Positions 26,370-35,427 of a stretch of DNA of 64,000 bases are shown piece after piece. The stretch spans positions 1,800,001 to 1,864,000 of the forward strand of contig NZ_CP097322.1 in the NCBI RefSeq assembly GCF_023515955.1, given 5' to 3'. Below the pieces are notes generated by a model that was not told the DNA's origin, made no database searches, and was given only the letters and a program-made list of their open reading frames with translations. Position 1 is the first letter of the stretch. Each line of letters starts with the position of its first letter. Position numbers and translations under genes: made by a program. The stretch is from Streptomyces sp. RerS4. GTDB lineage: Bacteria > Actinomycetota > Actinomycetes > Streptomycetales > Streptomycetaceae.

Positions 26370-27359
26370 TCAGCCGCCGATCGCCGACATGGGCCGGTCG
26401 GGCTGGAGGAACGACGGGTCGTCGAGGCCGGAGCCGGCCTTCTTGCCCCACATCGCCACCTTCCACAGGCGGGCGATCTCCTCGTCCGGGGCGCCCGAGC
26501 GCAGCGCGCCGCGCAGGTCCGACTCCTCGGTGGCGAACAGGCACGTACGGATCTGGCCGTCGGCCGTGAGGCGGGTGCGGTCGCAGGCGCCGCAGAACGG
26601 GCGGGTGACGGAGGCGATGACGCCGACGGTGGCGGGGCCGCCGTCGACGATCCACCGCTCGGCGGGGGCGGAGCCGCGCTCGTCGGCGCCTTCCTCGGTG
26701 AGGGTGAAGCGGGTGCGCAGGGATTCCAGGATGTCCCCGGCGGTGATCATCCCGTCGCGCTTCCAACCGTGCTGGGCGTCGAGCGGCATCTGCTCGATGA
26801 AGCGGAGCTCGTACTCGTGCTCCACTGCCCAGGCGAGGAGGTCGGGGGCCTCGTCGTCGTTGAGGCCGGGCATGAGGACGGCGTTGACCTTGACGGGGGT
26901 GAGGCCGGCGTCGCGGGCGGCGGCCATGCCCTCGATGACGTCCTTGTGGCGGTCGCGGCGGGTGAGGGTCTTGAAGACCTCGGGGCGCAGGGTGTCGAGG
27001 GAAACGTTCACCCTGTCGAGGCCGGCGGCCTTCAGGGCCTGCGCGGTGCGCTTGAGGCCGATGCCGTTGGTGGTCAGCGACATCCTGGGCCGGGGCTCCA
27101 GGGCGGCGCACTGTTCGACGATGCCCACGAGGCCGGGGCGCAGCAGCGGCTCGCCACCGGTGAAGCGGACCTCGGTGATCCCGAGCCGGGTGACGGCGAT
27201 GCGAATGAGCCGGACGATCTCCTCGTCGCTGAGGAGGTCGGACTTGCCGAGCCACTGCAGGCCCTCTTCGGGCATGCAGTACGTACAACGCAGGTTGCAC
27301 CGGTCGGTCAGTGAGACGCGCAGGTCAGTGGCCACGCGGCCATACGTGTCGAGAAGCAC
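26370..27359 (-). CDS. moaA: GTP 3',8-cyclase MoaA (molybdenum cofactor synthesis)
   Basis: This radical-SAM enzyme converts GTP to 3',8-cyclo-GTP, the first step of molybdopterin synthesis. The 329 residues contain the N-terminal 4Fe-4S motif CNLRCTYCMPEEG and the SAM-binding GGEPLLRPGL. The second, C-terminal cluster motif is CGACDRTRLTADGQIRTC, and the essential C-terminal double glycine ends the protein (AIGG). A GTG start (MLLDTYGRVATDLRV) is supported by GGAGGGGG upstream. It is a lone moa gene here; other Mo-cofactor genes must lie elsewhere. Confidence 0.96.
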   Translation of the reverse strand: MLLDTYGRVATDLRVSLTDRCNLRCTYCMPEEGLQWLGKSDLLSDEEIVRLIRIAVTRLGITEVRFTGGEPLLRPGLVGIVEQCAALEPRPRMSLTTNGIGLKRTAQALKAAGLDRVNVSLDTLRPEVFKTLTRRDRHKDVIEGMAAARDAGLTPVKVNAVLMPGLNDDEAPDLLAWAVEHEYELRFIEQMPLDAQHGWKRDGMITAGDILESLRTRFTLTEEGADERGSAPAERWIVDGGPATVGVIASVTRPFCGACDRTRLTADGQIRTCLFATEESDLRGALRSGAPDEEIARLWKVAMWGKKAGSGLDDPSFLQPDRPMSAIGG

Positions 27360-27457
27360 GGTGGGCCCCCTCCCCTGTCCGGATCTAGAGGTTGTATGGA
27401 TCGAGCCTACGCGACCCACATGTCGGCGAGGGATGCCCGAATGAACGATACGTAACA

Positions 27458-27489
27458 TGGCCGCGTCGTAGGGAAGTACGACGCGGCCA
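27458..27489 (-). terminator. Terminator after actP
   Basis: TGGCCGCGTCGTA and TACGACGCGGCCA form a perfect 13-bp stem with a GGGAAG loop, 35 bases beyond the actP stop codon and upstream of moaA. Confidence 0.82.
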
Positions 27490-27523
27490 CGCAGGGTGTT
27501 CGGGCGATCTCAGGGAGCCCCGG

Positions 27524-29149
27524 TCAGTGGGCCCCGGTCCCGGTGAGGGAGCGCACCTCCAGCTCGGCGAACTTCTGCGGGTCGGCCTTCTCCTTGGAGA
27601 GGACGGTTCCCAGCCAGCCGAGGAGGAAGCCGAGGGGGATGGAGATGATGCCGGGGTTCTCCAGGGGGAACCAGTAGAAGTCGGCGTCCTTGAACATCGA
27701 CGTGGGCTTGCCGGAGACGACCGGCGAGAAGAGCACCAGGCCGACGGCCGAGATCAGGCCTCCGTAGATGGACCACAGCGCGCCCTGGGTGGTGAAGCGC
27801 TTCCAGAAGAGGCTGTAGAGGATCGTCGGGAGGTTCGCGGAGGCGGCGACCGCGAAGGCGAGGGCGACGAGGCCGGCGACGTTGAGGTCGCGGGCGAGGG
27901 CGCCGAGGCCGATGGCGACGGCTCCGATGACCACGGTGGACCAGCGGGCCGCGCGCACCTCCTCCTTCTCGGTGGCCTTGCCCTTGCGGATGACGTTCAC
28001 GTAGAGGTCGTGCGCGAACGACGAGGAGGAGGCGAGGGTCAGGCCGGCGACCACCGCGAGGATGGTGGCGAAGGCGACCGCGGAGATGACGGCGAGGAGG
28101 ATCGCGCCGCCGGTGGAGCCGGCTCCGCCGCCGACCTCCTGGGCGAGGAGGGGGGCCGCGGTGTTGCCGGCCTTGTTGGAGGCGAGGATGTCGTCCCGCT
28201 TGAGCAGGGCGGCGGCGCCGAAGCCGAGGGCGATGGTCATCAGGTAGAAGGCGCCGATGATGCCGATGGCCCAGTTCACGGACTTACGGGCGGCCTTGGC
28301 GGTGGGCACGGTGTAGAAGCGGATCAGGATGTGCGGCAGGCCCGCGGTGCCGAGGACCAGGGCGAGGCCGAGGGAGATGAAGTCCAGCTTCGTCAGCGCG
28401 TCCTTGCCGTACTTGAGTCCGGGCTCCAGGAACTTGGTGCTCTGGCCGCTGTTCTCGGCGGCCTGGCCCAGCAGGGCGGAGATGTTGAAGTTGAACTTGA
28501 TCAGCACCAGGAAGGTGATCAGGAGCGCGCCCGCGATGAGCAGCACCGCCTTGATCATCTGGACCCAGGTGGTGCCCTTCATGCCGCCGATGGTCACGTA
28601 GAGGATCATCAGGACGCCGACCAGGGCGACGACGGCGACCTTGCCGCCGTCGCTGGTGATGCCCAGCAGCAGCGAGACGAGGACGCCGGCGCCGGCCATC
28701 TGGGCGAGCAGGTAGAAGATCGAGACCACGATGGTGGAGGTGCCCGCGGCGGTGCGGACGGGCCGCTGGCGCATCCGGTACGCGAGGACGTCGCCCATCG
28801 TGTAGCGGCCGGAGTTGCGCAGCGGCTCGGCGACGAGGAGCAGGGCGACGAGCCAGGCGACGAGGAAGCCGATGGAGTAGAGGAAGCCGTCGTAGCCGAA
28901 GAGGGCGATGGCTCCGGCGATGCCGAGGAAGGACGCGGCGGACATGTAGTCGCCGGAGATGGCCAGGCCGTTCTGGAAGCCGGTGAACTGGCGGCCGCCG
29001 GCGTAGAAGTCGGCGGCGTCCTTGGTCTGGCGGCCGGCCCAGATCGTGATGATCAGGGTGGCGACGACGAACAGCCCGAACAGGGTGATGATCAGCGGGC
29101 GGTGCTCGCTCGCTCCGGCGGCGACCGTCAGGTGCGGGATGGCGCTCAC
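27524..29149 (-). CDS. actP: Cation/acetate symporter ActP (SSS family)
   Basis: This 541-residue sodium:solute symporter has about 13 membrane helices. Typical blocks include the RQTKDAADFYAGGRQFTGFQ start, GDYMSAASFLGIAG and GTAGLPHILIRFYTVPTAKA, which together mark the acetate permease (ActP/YjcG) group. It probably takes up acetate and related short monocarboxylates. The gene overlaps the upstream DUF485 gene by four bases (ATGA), the usual yjcH-actP arrangement. A terminator follows. Confidence 0.93.
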   Translation of the reverse strand: MSAIPHLTVAAGASEHRPLIITLFGLFVVATLIITIWAGRQTKDAADFYAGGRQFTGFQNGLAISGDYMSAASFLGIAGAIALFGYDGFLYSIGFLVAWLVALLLVAEPLRNSGRYTMGDVLAYRMRQRPVRTAAGTSTIVVSIFYLLAQMAGAGVLVSLLLGITSDGGKVAVVALVGVLMILYVTIGGMKGTTWVQMIKAVLLIAGALLITFLVLIKFNFNISALLGQAAENSGQSTKFLEPGLKYGKDALTKLDFISLGLALVLGTAGLPHILIRFYTVPTAKAARKSVNWAIGIIGAFYLMTIALGFGAAALLKRDDILASNKAGNTAAPLLAQEVGGGAGSTGGAILLAVISAVAFATILAVVAGLTLASSSSFAHDLYVNVIRKGKATEKEEVRAARWSTVVIGAVAIGLGALARDLNVAGLVALAFAVAASANLPTILYSLFWKRFTTQGALWSIYGGLISAVGLVLFSPVVSGKPTSMFKDADFYWFPLENPGIISIPLGFLLGWLGTVLSKEKADPQKFAELEVRSLTGTGAH

Positions 29150-29511
29150 GCTCCGCCCTCCATCCGCTTCTTGATGGCCTCGGCCTTGGGGTCGAGCTTG
29201 GCGGCGGCGTGCCGGGAGTAGAGCCAGGCGATCAGGAAGGTCGTCGCGAACTGGGCGAGGCCGAGGACGAGCGCGACGTTGATGTTGCCGAAGAGCTTGG
29301 TCCCCATGAAGTCGCCCGCGTAGCTGGACAGCAGGACGTAGAGCAGGTACCAGGCGATGAAGGCCACGGTGAGCGGGAAGGCGAAGGAGCGGTAGGAGCC
29401 GCGCAGTCGCGCGAATTCGGGGCTCTGCTGGACACGCGCGAACTCATCGGCCGAGGGACTCGCCTGGGCGGATCCCGCGCCGCCTGTGGGCGGCGCTGCT
29501 TCGGTGGTCAC
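29146..29511 (-). CDS. DUF485 (YjcH-type) membrane protein
   Basis: This 121-residue small membrane protein has the DUF485 core FARLRGSYRSFAFPLTVAFI and a second helix FGNINVALVLGLAQFATTFL, before a basic end (AEAIKKRMEGGA). It is the standard partner gene of actP and overlaps it by four bases. Two starts compete. The GTG used here has AAGGAG seven bases upstream. A TTG 15 codons earlier (at 29556) has GGAGG five bases upstream and would add a serine/proline-rich leader. Confidence 0.87.
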   Translation of the reverse strand: MTTEAAPPTGGAGSAQASPSADEFARVQQSPEFARLRGSYRSFAFPLTVAFIAWYLLYVLLSSYAGDFMGTKLFGNINVALVLGLAQFATTFLIAWLYSRHAAAKLDPKAEAIKKRMEGGA

Positions 29512-29789
29512 GGGGGGCTCTCCTTGTGACGCGGGTGCGGTGGGGACGACGGACAAAACAACCTCCGTGCGGGGGGATGGTGGCGCTGATCCCCCCTGTC
29601 AACGGCACGGACGGCGTGTCGCGACGGTTCAACACCACAGTTTTTTTGGCTTCTTATCTTTTTTGAACACCGATTTCTCGAACTGATGGCGGAAACAGGA
29701 CCTGCGGCACTAGGTTCGCGTGTCATGAACCCGTCGGGCGCGACCGCGCCCGTGCGGCTTTTTCACGATCACGATGATGTGGAGAACCC

Positions 29790-31334
29790 ATGCCTCATCC
29801 GGTCCACGGCCGTCGGCGAGCCCTCGTCGTTCCGGTCGGCCTGGCGCTCACCGCCTCGCTCGCCTTCCTGCCCTCGGTGTCGGCCTCGGCCGCTCCGCTG
29901 GGCAACACGGCGGAGGCGGCGACGACTTCGAAGGCCACGACGACCGGCCCCAAGCTGTCGTACGTGGCGAACCTGAACTCGTACGCCACGACGCAGGCGG
30001 CGAAGAAGGCCATCGAGCGGGCCGGCGGTACGGTCGTGACGGCCTATGAGCAGATAGGCGTCATCGTCGCGCACTCCCAGAACCCGGAGTTCGCCAAGAC
30101 GCTGCGCGCCAATCGCGGCCTGTTCGTCTCGGTCGGCGCCACCCGTACGGCCCCCCTCCAGTCGGTGCAGACCACCGACGAGGGCGCGACGCAGCACCTG
30201 AGCGCGGCGGACGCCGCCAAGGCCGCGGCGGCGGCCCAGGAGGGTCAGGAGCCGCTGGAGTCCAACCAGTGGGACCTGCGGACGATCAAGGCCGATCAGG
30301 CTCACAAGATCAACGATGGCAGCCAGGACGTCACCGTCGGCATCATCGACACGGGTGTCGACGACACTCACCCCGATCTCGCCCCCAACTTCTCCAGGGA
30401 GCAGTCGGCCAACTGCGTCGGCGGCGTCGCGGACACCACCGAGGGCGCCTGGCGTCCGTACGCGGACGGCAGCGACCACGGCACGCACGTGGCCGGCACC
30501 ATCGGGGCCCCGCGCAACGGCGTGGGCATCAGCGGTGTCGCGCCGGGCGTGAAGATAGCCGGCATCAAGGTGAGCGAGCCCGGCACCAGCCTCTTCTACA
30601 CCGAGGCGGTCGTCTGCGGCTTCATGTTCGCCGCCGAGAAGGGGATCGAGGTGACCAACAACAGCTACTACGTCGACCCCTGGCTCTACAACTGCAAGTC
30701 GGACGACGACCAGAAGGCGCTGGTGGAGGCCATCGGGCGGGCGACCAAGTACGCCGAGCGCAAGGGCACGCTGCACGTGGCCTCGGCCGGCAACTCGAAC
30801 CACGACCTGGCCGGGAAGTCGATCCTCGACGACACCAGCCCGAACGACACCACCCCGGTGCCGCGCACCATCGACCCGAGCGTCTGCCTGGACCTGCCCA
30901 CGCAGCTCCCGGGCGTGGTCACGGTGTCCGCGACCGGTGACAAGGGTCTGCGGTCGTACTACTCCAGCTACGGCCTGGGCGTCGTGGACGTGGCCGCCCC
31001 CGGCGGCGACAAGTGGCAGATCCCGGCCACCCCGGACGGCAACGGCCGCGTGCTGTCCACCGTCCTGGGCGGCGGCTACGGCTACAAGCAGGGCACCTCG
31101 ATGGCCGCCCCGCACGTGGCGGGCGTCGCGGCGCTCCTCAAGAGCGCCCACCCGTCCGCCACGCCCTCGCAGATCCAGGCGATGCTCAAGGGCCAGGCCA
31201 CGAAGGCGGAGTGCCCGGCGCAGATCTACGACAACGCCGGCACGCTGATCGACGCCACCACCTGCCAGGCCAAGTGGGGCCAGACGGGCTACTACGGCCA
31301 CGGCGTGGTCGACGCGCTGAAGGCCGTCAAGTAA
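29790..31334 (+). CDS. Secreted S8 (subtilisin-like) serine peptidase
   Basis: This 514-residue exported protease begins with a signal peptide (RRALVVPVGLALTASLAFL then SVSASA). An inhibitor_I9-like propeptide follows (about 45-125, SYVANLNSYATTQAAKKAIE, VIVAHSQNPEFA). The catalytic domain has Asp in GIIDTGVDDTHPDL (about 186), His in SDHGTHVAGTIG (about 231) and Ser in GTSMAAPHVAGVAALL (about 437), with the oxyanion Asn in SAGNSNH. The ATG has GGAG five bases before it. The gene is divergent from the actP unit and ends at a strong hairpin. Confidence 0.94.
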   Translation: MPHPVHGRRRALVVPVGLALTASLAFLPSVSASAAPLGNTAEAATTSKATTTGPKLSYVANLNSYATTQAAKKAIERAGGTVVTAYEQIGVIVAHSQNPEFAKTLRANRGLFVSVGATRTAPLQSVQTTDEGATQHLSAADAAKAAAAAQEGQEPLESNQWDLRTIKADQAHKINDGSQDVTVGIIDTGVDDTHPDLAPNFSREQSANCVGGVADTTEGAWRPYADGSDHGTHVAGTIGAPRNGVGISGVAPGVKIAGIKVSEPGTSLFYTEAVVCGFMFAAEKGIEVTNNSYYVDPWLYNCKSDDDQKALVEAIGRATKYAERKGTLHVASAGNSNHDLAGKSILDDTSPNDTTPVPRTIDPSVCLDLPTQLPGVVTVSATGDKGLRSYYSSYGLGVVDVAAPGGDKWQIPATPDGNGRVLSTVLGGGYGYKQGTSMAAPHVAGVAALLKSAHPSATPSQIQAMLKGQATKAECPAQIYDNAGTLIDATTCQAKWGQTGYYGHGVVDALKAVK

Positions 31335-31349
31335 CCGGCTGAAACGGAA

Positions 31350-31388
31350 GAGGGGCCGGGCGGGGAACAACACCCCGCCCGGCCCCTC
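31350..31388. terminator. Terminator between the subtilase and alcohol dehydrogenase genes
   Basis: GAGGGGCCGGGCGGGG and CCCCGCCCGGCCCCTC form a perfect 16-bp stem with a 7-base loop between convergent genes. Confidence 0.85.
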
Positions 31389-31406
31389 GTCGTTCGTACG
31401 CCTGCA

Positions 31407-32450
31407 TCAGGGCTTGATCAGCACCTTGAGCGCGCTGCGGTCGTCCATCGCGCGGTAGCCGTCCGGGACCTCGTCCAGGGACACGGCGCGGTCGAAGACG
31501 GGCGCCGGGTCGATGGCCCCGCTCAGCACGTCCTCCAGCAGCTCGGGGATGTAGGCGCGCACGGGGGCGACGCCGCCGCGCAGGGTGATGTTGCGGTCGA
31601 ACATCACGCCGAGGTCGAGGCCGGTGCCGCTGCCGTGCGGGACGCCGACGTAGCCGATGGCGCCGCCGTCGCGGGTGATGTTCACGGCCGTGCGCATGGA
31701 CATCTCGGTGCCGACCGCCTCGATGACGCAGTGCGCGCCCTGACCGCGCGTCAGCTCGCGCACCGCCGCCTCGGCGGCCTCGCCCCGCTCGGCCACCACG
31801 TCGGTGGCGCCGAACCGCTTCGCGAGGTCGGTGCGTACGGAGTGCCGGCCCAGGGCGATGATCCGCTCGGCCCCGAGCCGCTTGGCCGCGAGGACCCCGC
31901 ACAGGCCGACCGCGCCGTCACCGACGACGGCGACGGTGGAGCCGGCGCGCACGCCGGCGCCGAGGGCCGCGTGGTGGCCGGTGCCCAGGACGTCGGAGAG
32001 GGCGAGCAGGCCCGTCAGCAGGTGATCGTCCGAGGCGGCGGCCGCGGGCAGCTTCACGAGGGTGCCGTCCGCGTGCGGGACCCGGACGGCCTCGCCCTGG
32101 CCGCCGTCGTGGCCGACCGAGCCCCAGAAGCCGCCGTGGAGGCAGGAGGTGTACAGGCCCTCGGAGCAGTAGTCGCAGGTGCCGTCGGACCACATGAAGG
32201 GCGCGACGACGAGGTCGCCGACCTTCAGGCCGGACACGGCCGACCCGGTCTCCTCGACGACGCCGAGGAACTCGTGGCCGATGCGCTGGCCGGGCTGCCG
32301 CTCGGCTTCGCCGCGGTAGGCCCACAGGTCGCTGCCGCAGATGCAGGCACGCAGGACGCGGACGACGGCGTCCTCGGGGCGCTGGATCGCAGCGTCGGGC
32401 ACCTCCTCCACGCGGATGTCGTGCGGGGCGTGGATGACGGTGGCGCGCAT
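31407..32450 (-). CDS. Zinc-dependent alcohol dehydrogenase family protein
   Basis: This 347-residue medium-chain dehydrogenase has catalytic zinc ligands CICGSD and GHEFLG, and the Rossmann motif VAVVGDGAVGLCGVLAAKRL. The structural-zinc loop reads SDGTCDYCSEGLYTSC: three cysteines remain and the usual first one is aspartate. From memory this is shared by the subgroup starting MRATVIHAP. The substrate is unknown. It is the last of three codirectional genes; the lysoplasmalogenase gene ends 30 bases upstream, so joint transcription is possible. Confidence 0.88.
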   Translation of the reverse strand: MRATVIHAPHDIRVEEVPDAAIQRPEDAVVRVLRACICGSDLWAYRGEAERQPGQRIGHEFLGVVEETGSAVSGLKVGDLVVAPFMWSDGTCDYCSEGLYTSCLHGGFWGSVGHDGGQGEAVRVPHADGTLVKLPAAAASDDHLLTGLLALSDVLGTGHHAALGAGVRAGSTVAVVGDGAVGLCGVLAAKRLGAERIIALGRHSVRTDLAKRFGATDVVAERGEAAEAAVRELTRGQGAHCVIEAVGTEMSMRTAVNITRDGGAIGYVGVPHGSGTGLDLGVMFDRNITLRGGVAPVRAYIPELLEDVLSGAIDPAPVFDRAVSLDEVPDGYRAMDDRSALKVLIKP

Positions 32451-32480
32451 GGTGGGGCAGCCCTCCGGAACAGGGTTGGT

Positions 32481-33185
32481 TCAGTCTTGTACGACTTTTT
32501 TGACCTCCCCACCGTACGCCTGTCCGGCCGCGAGCGCGCCCGTGGCCAGCAGGTACTGGGCCCCCAGGTACGTGGCCATGATCCAGAAGTCGGGCCGCGG
32601 CAGCTGCGGCCACTGCGCGACCCCCGTCGCGATCAGCGTGTCGGAGAGCAGGAACAGCGCCCCGCCCACCCCCGCGGCCCGCCCCAGCGCCCCGGCGCGG
32701 TAGGCCATGGCGGTGAGCAGCAGGCTGTACCCGGCGACGGGGATCCGCAGCTCCGCCGGGAGGTCGCCCCAGAGCAGGGCGACGGTGGTGACGAGGGCGA
32801 GGGCGTACGCCGCCCCGAGCGCGGGGCCGGTCCGGCCCCGGCCGAAGAGGACGAGGTAGCAGACGTGCCCGGCGGCGAAGGAGCCCATGCCGATCAGGAA
32901 GGCGGGGTCGGCGTCGAAGAGCAGGGCCACGTCCCCGCCCCAGCCGAACAGCAGGGCGGCGACCAGCAGGCGGGGGGCGCCCCGCGACAGTACGTGGGCC
33001 ACGAGCAGCGGCATCAGCAGCGGCTTGGCGATGACGTGGCCGAGGTGCCAGCCGGCCAGCAGCGAGCCGAGGTCGAGGGCGACGGCGGCGACGAAGGCGA
33101 CGAGCAGCACCCGGCCGGCGCGTGCGGACCGGTCGGAGACGGGCCCGGCGGGCGGGGACGGCGTACGGGATCCGGTGACGCTCAT
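32481..33185 (-). CDS. Lysoplasmalogenase (YhhN/TMEM86 family) membrane protein
   Basis: This 234-residue integral membrane protein has about eight hydrophobic helices. YhhN-family blocks include AKPLLMPLLVAHVLSRGAPR, LFGWGGDVALLFDADPAFLI (conserved GD..L) and GALFLLSDTLIATGVAQWP (conserved SD). Characterised relatives hydrolyse the vinyl-ether bond of lysoplasmalogens. The ATG overlaps the end of the desaturase gene (ATGA), so translation is coupled; both genes concern membrane lipids. Confidence 0.85.
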   Translation of the reverse strand: MSVTGSRTPSPPAGPVSDRSARAGRVLLVAFVAAVALDLGSLLAGWHLGHVIAKPLLMPLLVAHVLSRGAPRLLVAALLFGWGGDVALLFDADPAFLIGMGSFAAGHVCYLVLFGRGRTGPALGAAYALALVTTVALLWGDLPAELRIPVAGYSLLLTAMAYRAGALGRAAGVGGALFLLSDTLIATGVAQWPQLPRPDFWIMATYLGAQYLLATGALAAGQAYGGEVKKVVQD

Positions 33186-34087
33186 GCGGCGGGCTCCCGC
33201 TCGGGCGCGGCGGGGGCTTTGCCGGCGGCGGGGGCTTTGTCGGCTTCGGCGGCGGGGGCCGCCGGCTGCCAGCCGGGGCCGCGGAAGACCCGTCCGGCGC
33301 GCTCGCGCCAGGTCCGGGCGGCGCGCACGTCGCGCGCGATGGCGGCGTACTCGTGGGTGGCCACGCGGAGCGGGTTGTGCGTGTCGATGTTCTTGGTGAG
33401 CCCGTAGACGGGCCGCTCGGTCTCGCCCACCCAGGATCCGAACATCCGGTCCCAGACGATCAGGATGCCGCCGAAGTTCCGGTCCAGGTAGCCGCCCTGG
33501 GAGGCGTGGTGGACGCGGTGGTGGGATGGGGTGTTGAAGACGTACTCGTAGGGCCTCGGCAGCTTCCCGATGCGCTCGGTGTGGACCCAGAACTGGTAGA
33601 GCAGGTTGAGGCCGTAGCAGAACGGGATCGCGGCCGGGTGCACGCCGAGGGCGACCATCGGCAGGTAGAACCACCACGTGGTGGCGCTGGTCCAGGGCTG
33701 GCGCAGGGCGGTGGTGAGGTTGAACCGGCGGCTGCTGTGGTGGACCACGTGGCAGGCCCACAGGATGCGGATGACGTGGTGCAGCCGGTGCTGCCAGTAG
33801 TAGAGGAAGTCCTGGACGAGCAGCATCAGCAGGGCGGTCCACCACAGGAACGGCACGCGCAGCGGGGTCAGTTCGTAGACCGCCGTGAAGACCGCGACGA
33901 CGGGGAGCTTCCAGAGCAGGTCGAAACCGATGCTGCCGATCCCCATGGTGACGCTGGTGACGGCGTCCTTGGTGTCGTAGCCGGCTGCGTCCTCGTCGGG
34001 ATGGAGCCGGTAGCTCACCACCTCGATGACGGTGAGCAGTACAAAGGCAGGTATGGACCACAGCACGACATCGGGCAGGTTCGGCAT
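33182..34087 (-). CDS. Sterol desaturase/fatty-acid hydroxylase-family protein
   Basis: This 301-residue membrane di-iron oxygenase has the histidine clusters WQHRLHHVIR, CHVVHHSSRRFN and HHRVHHASQGG, which provide the metal ligands. Four to five transmembrane segments surround them. The C-terminal tail is alanine/proline/lysine-rich with near-repeats (DKAPAAGKAPAAPEREPAA). The substrate is unknown, although coupling to a lysoplasmalogenase suggests an ether- or alkyl-lipid modification. It is the first gene of its unit; a TACCGATCGGTA palindrome lies 45 bases before its start. Confidence 0.88.
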   Translation of the reverse strand: MPNLPDVVLWSIPAFVLLTVIEVVSYRLHPDEDAAGYDTKDAVTSVTMGIGSIGFDLLWKLPVVAVFTAVYELTPLRVPFLWWTALLMLLVQDFLYYWQHRLHHVIRILWACHVVHHSSRRFNLTTALRQPWTSATTWWFYLPMVALGVHPAAIPFCYGLNLLYQFWVHTERIGKLPRPYEYVFNTPSHHRVHHASQGGYLDRNFGGILIVWDRMFGSWVGETERPVYGLTKNIDTHNPLRVATHEYAAIARDVRAARTWRERAGRVFRGPGWQPAAPAAEADKAPAAGKAPAAPEREPAA

Positions 34088-34131
34088 GCCCGCACCATAG
34101 AGGCGCCTTCGGGGGTGCCGCTAGAGGTTGT

Positions 34132-34143
34132 TACCGATCGGTA
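34132..34143. promoter_or_regulatory. Operator-like palindrome upstream of the desaturase gene
   Basis: TACCGATCGGTA is a perfect 12-bp palindrome located 45 bases upstream of the desaturase start codon, where a repressor site would overlap a promoter. TetR-type regulators bind sites of this kind; none is adjacent to this unit. Confidence 0.4.
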
Positions 34144-34150
34144 CCCTGTT

Positions 34151-34195
34151 CCCGCCCGAGCGGCTCCTGTGCCAGTGGGAGCCGCCCCGGGCGGG
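34151..34195 (-). terminator. Terminator of the amidohydrolase operon
   Basis: CCCGCCCG...GCGGCTCC pairs with GGAGCCGC...CGGGCGGG around a nine-base loop, with a small internal bulge. It begins 12 bases beyond the last gene of the operon. Confidence 0.68.
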
Positions 34196-34206
34196 GATCG
34201 GGGGGG

Positions 34207-35427
34207 TTACCAGACCCGGACCGACGCGCCCTTGGCGAAGGCCGGGCTGGTGGCGGCCGGTGGGATCTCGGTCAGGGGTTCGGCGATCTCCGCGACCGTC
34301 GGGCCGACCTTCGCCGCGACCGCGTCCAGGAGCGCCAGGTCGAAGCCGTACACGCGGGCCGCGTTGCCGCCCACCATCGCGGCGACCTCCTCGCGCGGGA
34401 GGCCCGCGTAGGCGACGCGCAGGCCCTCGCGGGAGAAGGGGGTCGTGCCCTCGTCGTGGGGGTAGTCGCTGCCCCACATGATCTTGTCGAGGCCGATCCG
34501 GTCCCGCAGCGGGACCTCGTGGGGGCGCATGAAGCTGGCGCCCACGAAGCAGTTGTCCCGCCAGACCTCGCTCGGGCCCGCGCCCATGGACTCCGCCAGG
34601 CCCGCGCCGAACTTGGCCTCCGCCGTGGACGCCGCCGCGACGAGCCGGCCGTGGTAGTAGTCCAGCATCTCCAGCACGCCCGGGATCCAGCCCGAGCCCT
34701 GCTCCGTCAGGACCAACTTCAGGCCCGGGTGGCGCCGGAAGGCACCGCCGAAGATCAGGTGCCACAGGGCGCGGTGCGAGAACCAGGTGGTCTCCACCAT
34801 GAAGACCGCCCGAGCGGCGGGTTCGTCCCCCAGGGGAGGCGAGGCCGAGCCGCCGTGGTGGTTGACCGGGACGTCCAGCTCGGCGCACACGGCCCAGATC
34901 GGGTCGTACGCCGCCGAGTACAGCTCGGGGACCGTCGAGCCGGGCGGCACGCCGGGCAGCAGGATGCCGCCCGTCAGGCCGGCTTCCTTCGTACGACGGA
35001 TCTCCCGCACCGCCGCGTCCACGTCGTTCAGCAGGATCTGGGCCACGCCCGCCCGCCGGCCCGGGGCGTCCGCGCAGAAGTCCGCCAGCCAGCGGTTGTG
35101 GGCCTGGAGCCCGGCCCACCGCAGCCCGTACTCCTCGGCCGTCGGCGGCTGCGCCATCAGCGAGGCCTTCGGGAAGAACGGCGGGATGGTGTTCGGGAAG
35201 AGCACCTCCGCGACGATCCCGTCCGCTTCGAGCTCGGCCAGTCGCCGGGCCGAGTTCCAGTTGCGGTCGGCCGTGTCGGCGAGGAGGTCCTCGTACGGGT
35301 TCACGTACGTGGCCGCCCAGGCGTCGAACTCCTCGTGGTGGCGCTTCTCCAGGTACGGCTTGTAGTCGAGGAGGTCGGCGCCGGCGTGGCAGTCCGCCGA
35401 GATGACCGTGTAGCGGTCTTCCGTCAT
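34207..35427 (-). CDS. Amidohydrolase_2-family protein (first of a pair)
   Basis: This 406-residue TIM-barrel metal-dependent hydrolase or decarboxylase of the ACMSD-like amidohydrolase group starts MTEDRYTVISADCHAGAD. Its DxH motif is DCH, so the second position is as usual for this subgroup. It has LAELEADGIVAEVLFPN, VNHHGGSASPP (metal histidine) and the strong IMWGSDYPHDEGT with the catalytic Asp near the C-terminus. The ATG overlaps the stop of the upstream paralogue by four bases. It is the last gene of a four-gene operon; the substrate is not known. Confidence 0.87.
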   Translation of the reverse strand: MTEDRYTVISADCHAGADLLDYKPYLEKRHHEEFDAWAATYVNPYEDLLADTADRNWNSARRLAELEADGIVAEVLFPNTIPPFFPKASLMAQPPTAEEYGLRWAGLQAHNRWLADFCADAPGRRAGVAQILLNDVDAAVREIRRTKEAGLTGGILLPGVPPGSTVPELYSAAYDPIWAVCAELDVPVNHHGGSASPPLGDEPAARAVFMVETTWFSHRALWHLIFGGAFRRHPGLKLVLTEQGSGWIPGVLEMLDYYHGRLVAAASTAEAKFGAGLAESMGAGPSEVWRDNCFVGASFMRPHEVPLRDRIGLDKIMWGSDYPHDEGTTPFSREGLRVAYAGLPREEVAAMVGGNAARVYGFDLALLDAVAAKVGPTVAEIAEPLTEIPPAATSPAFAKGASVRVW

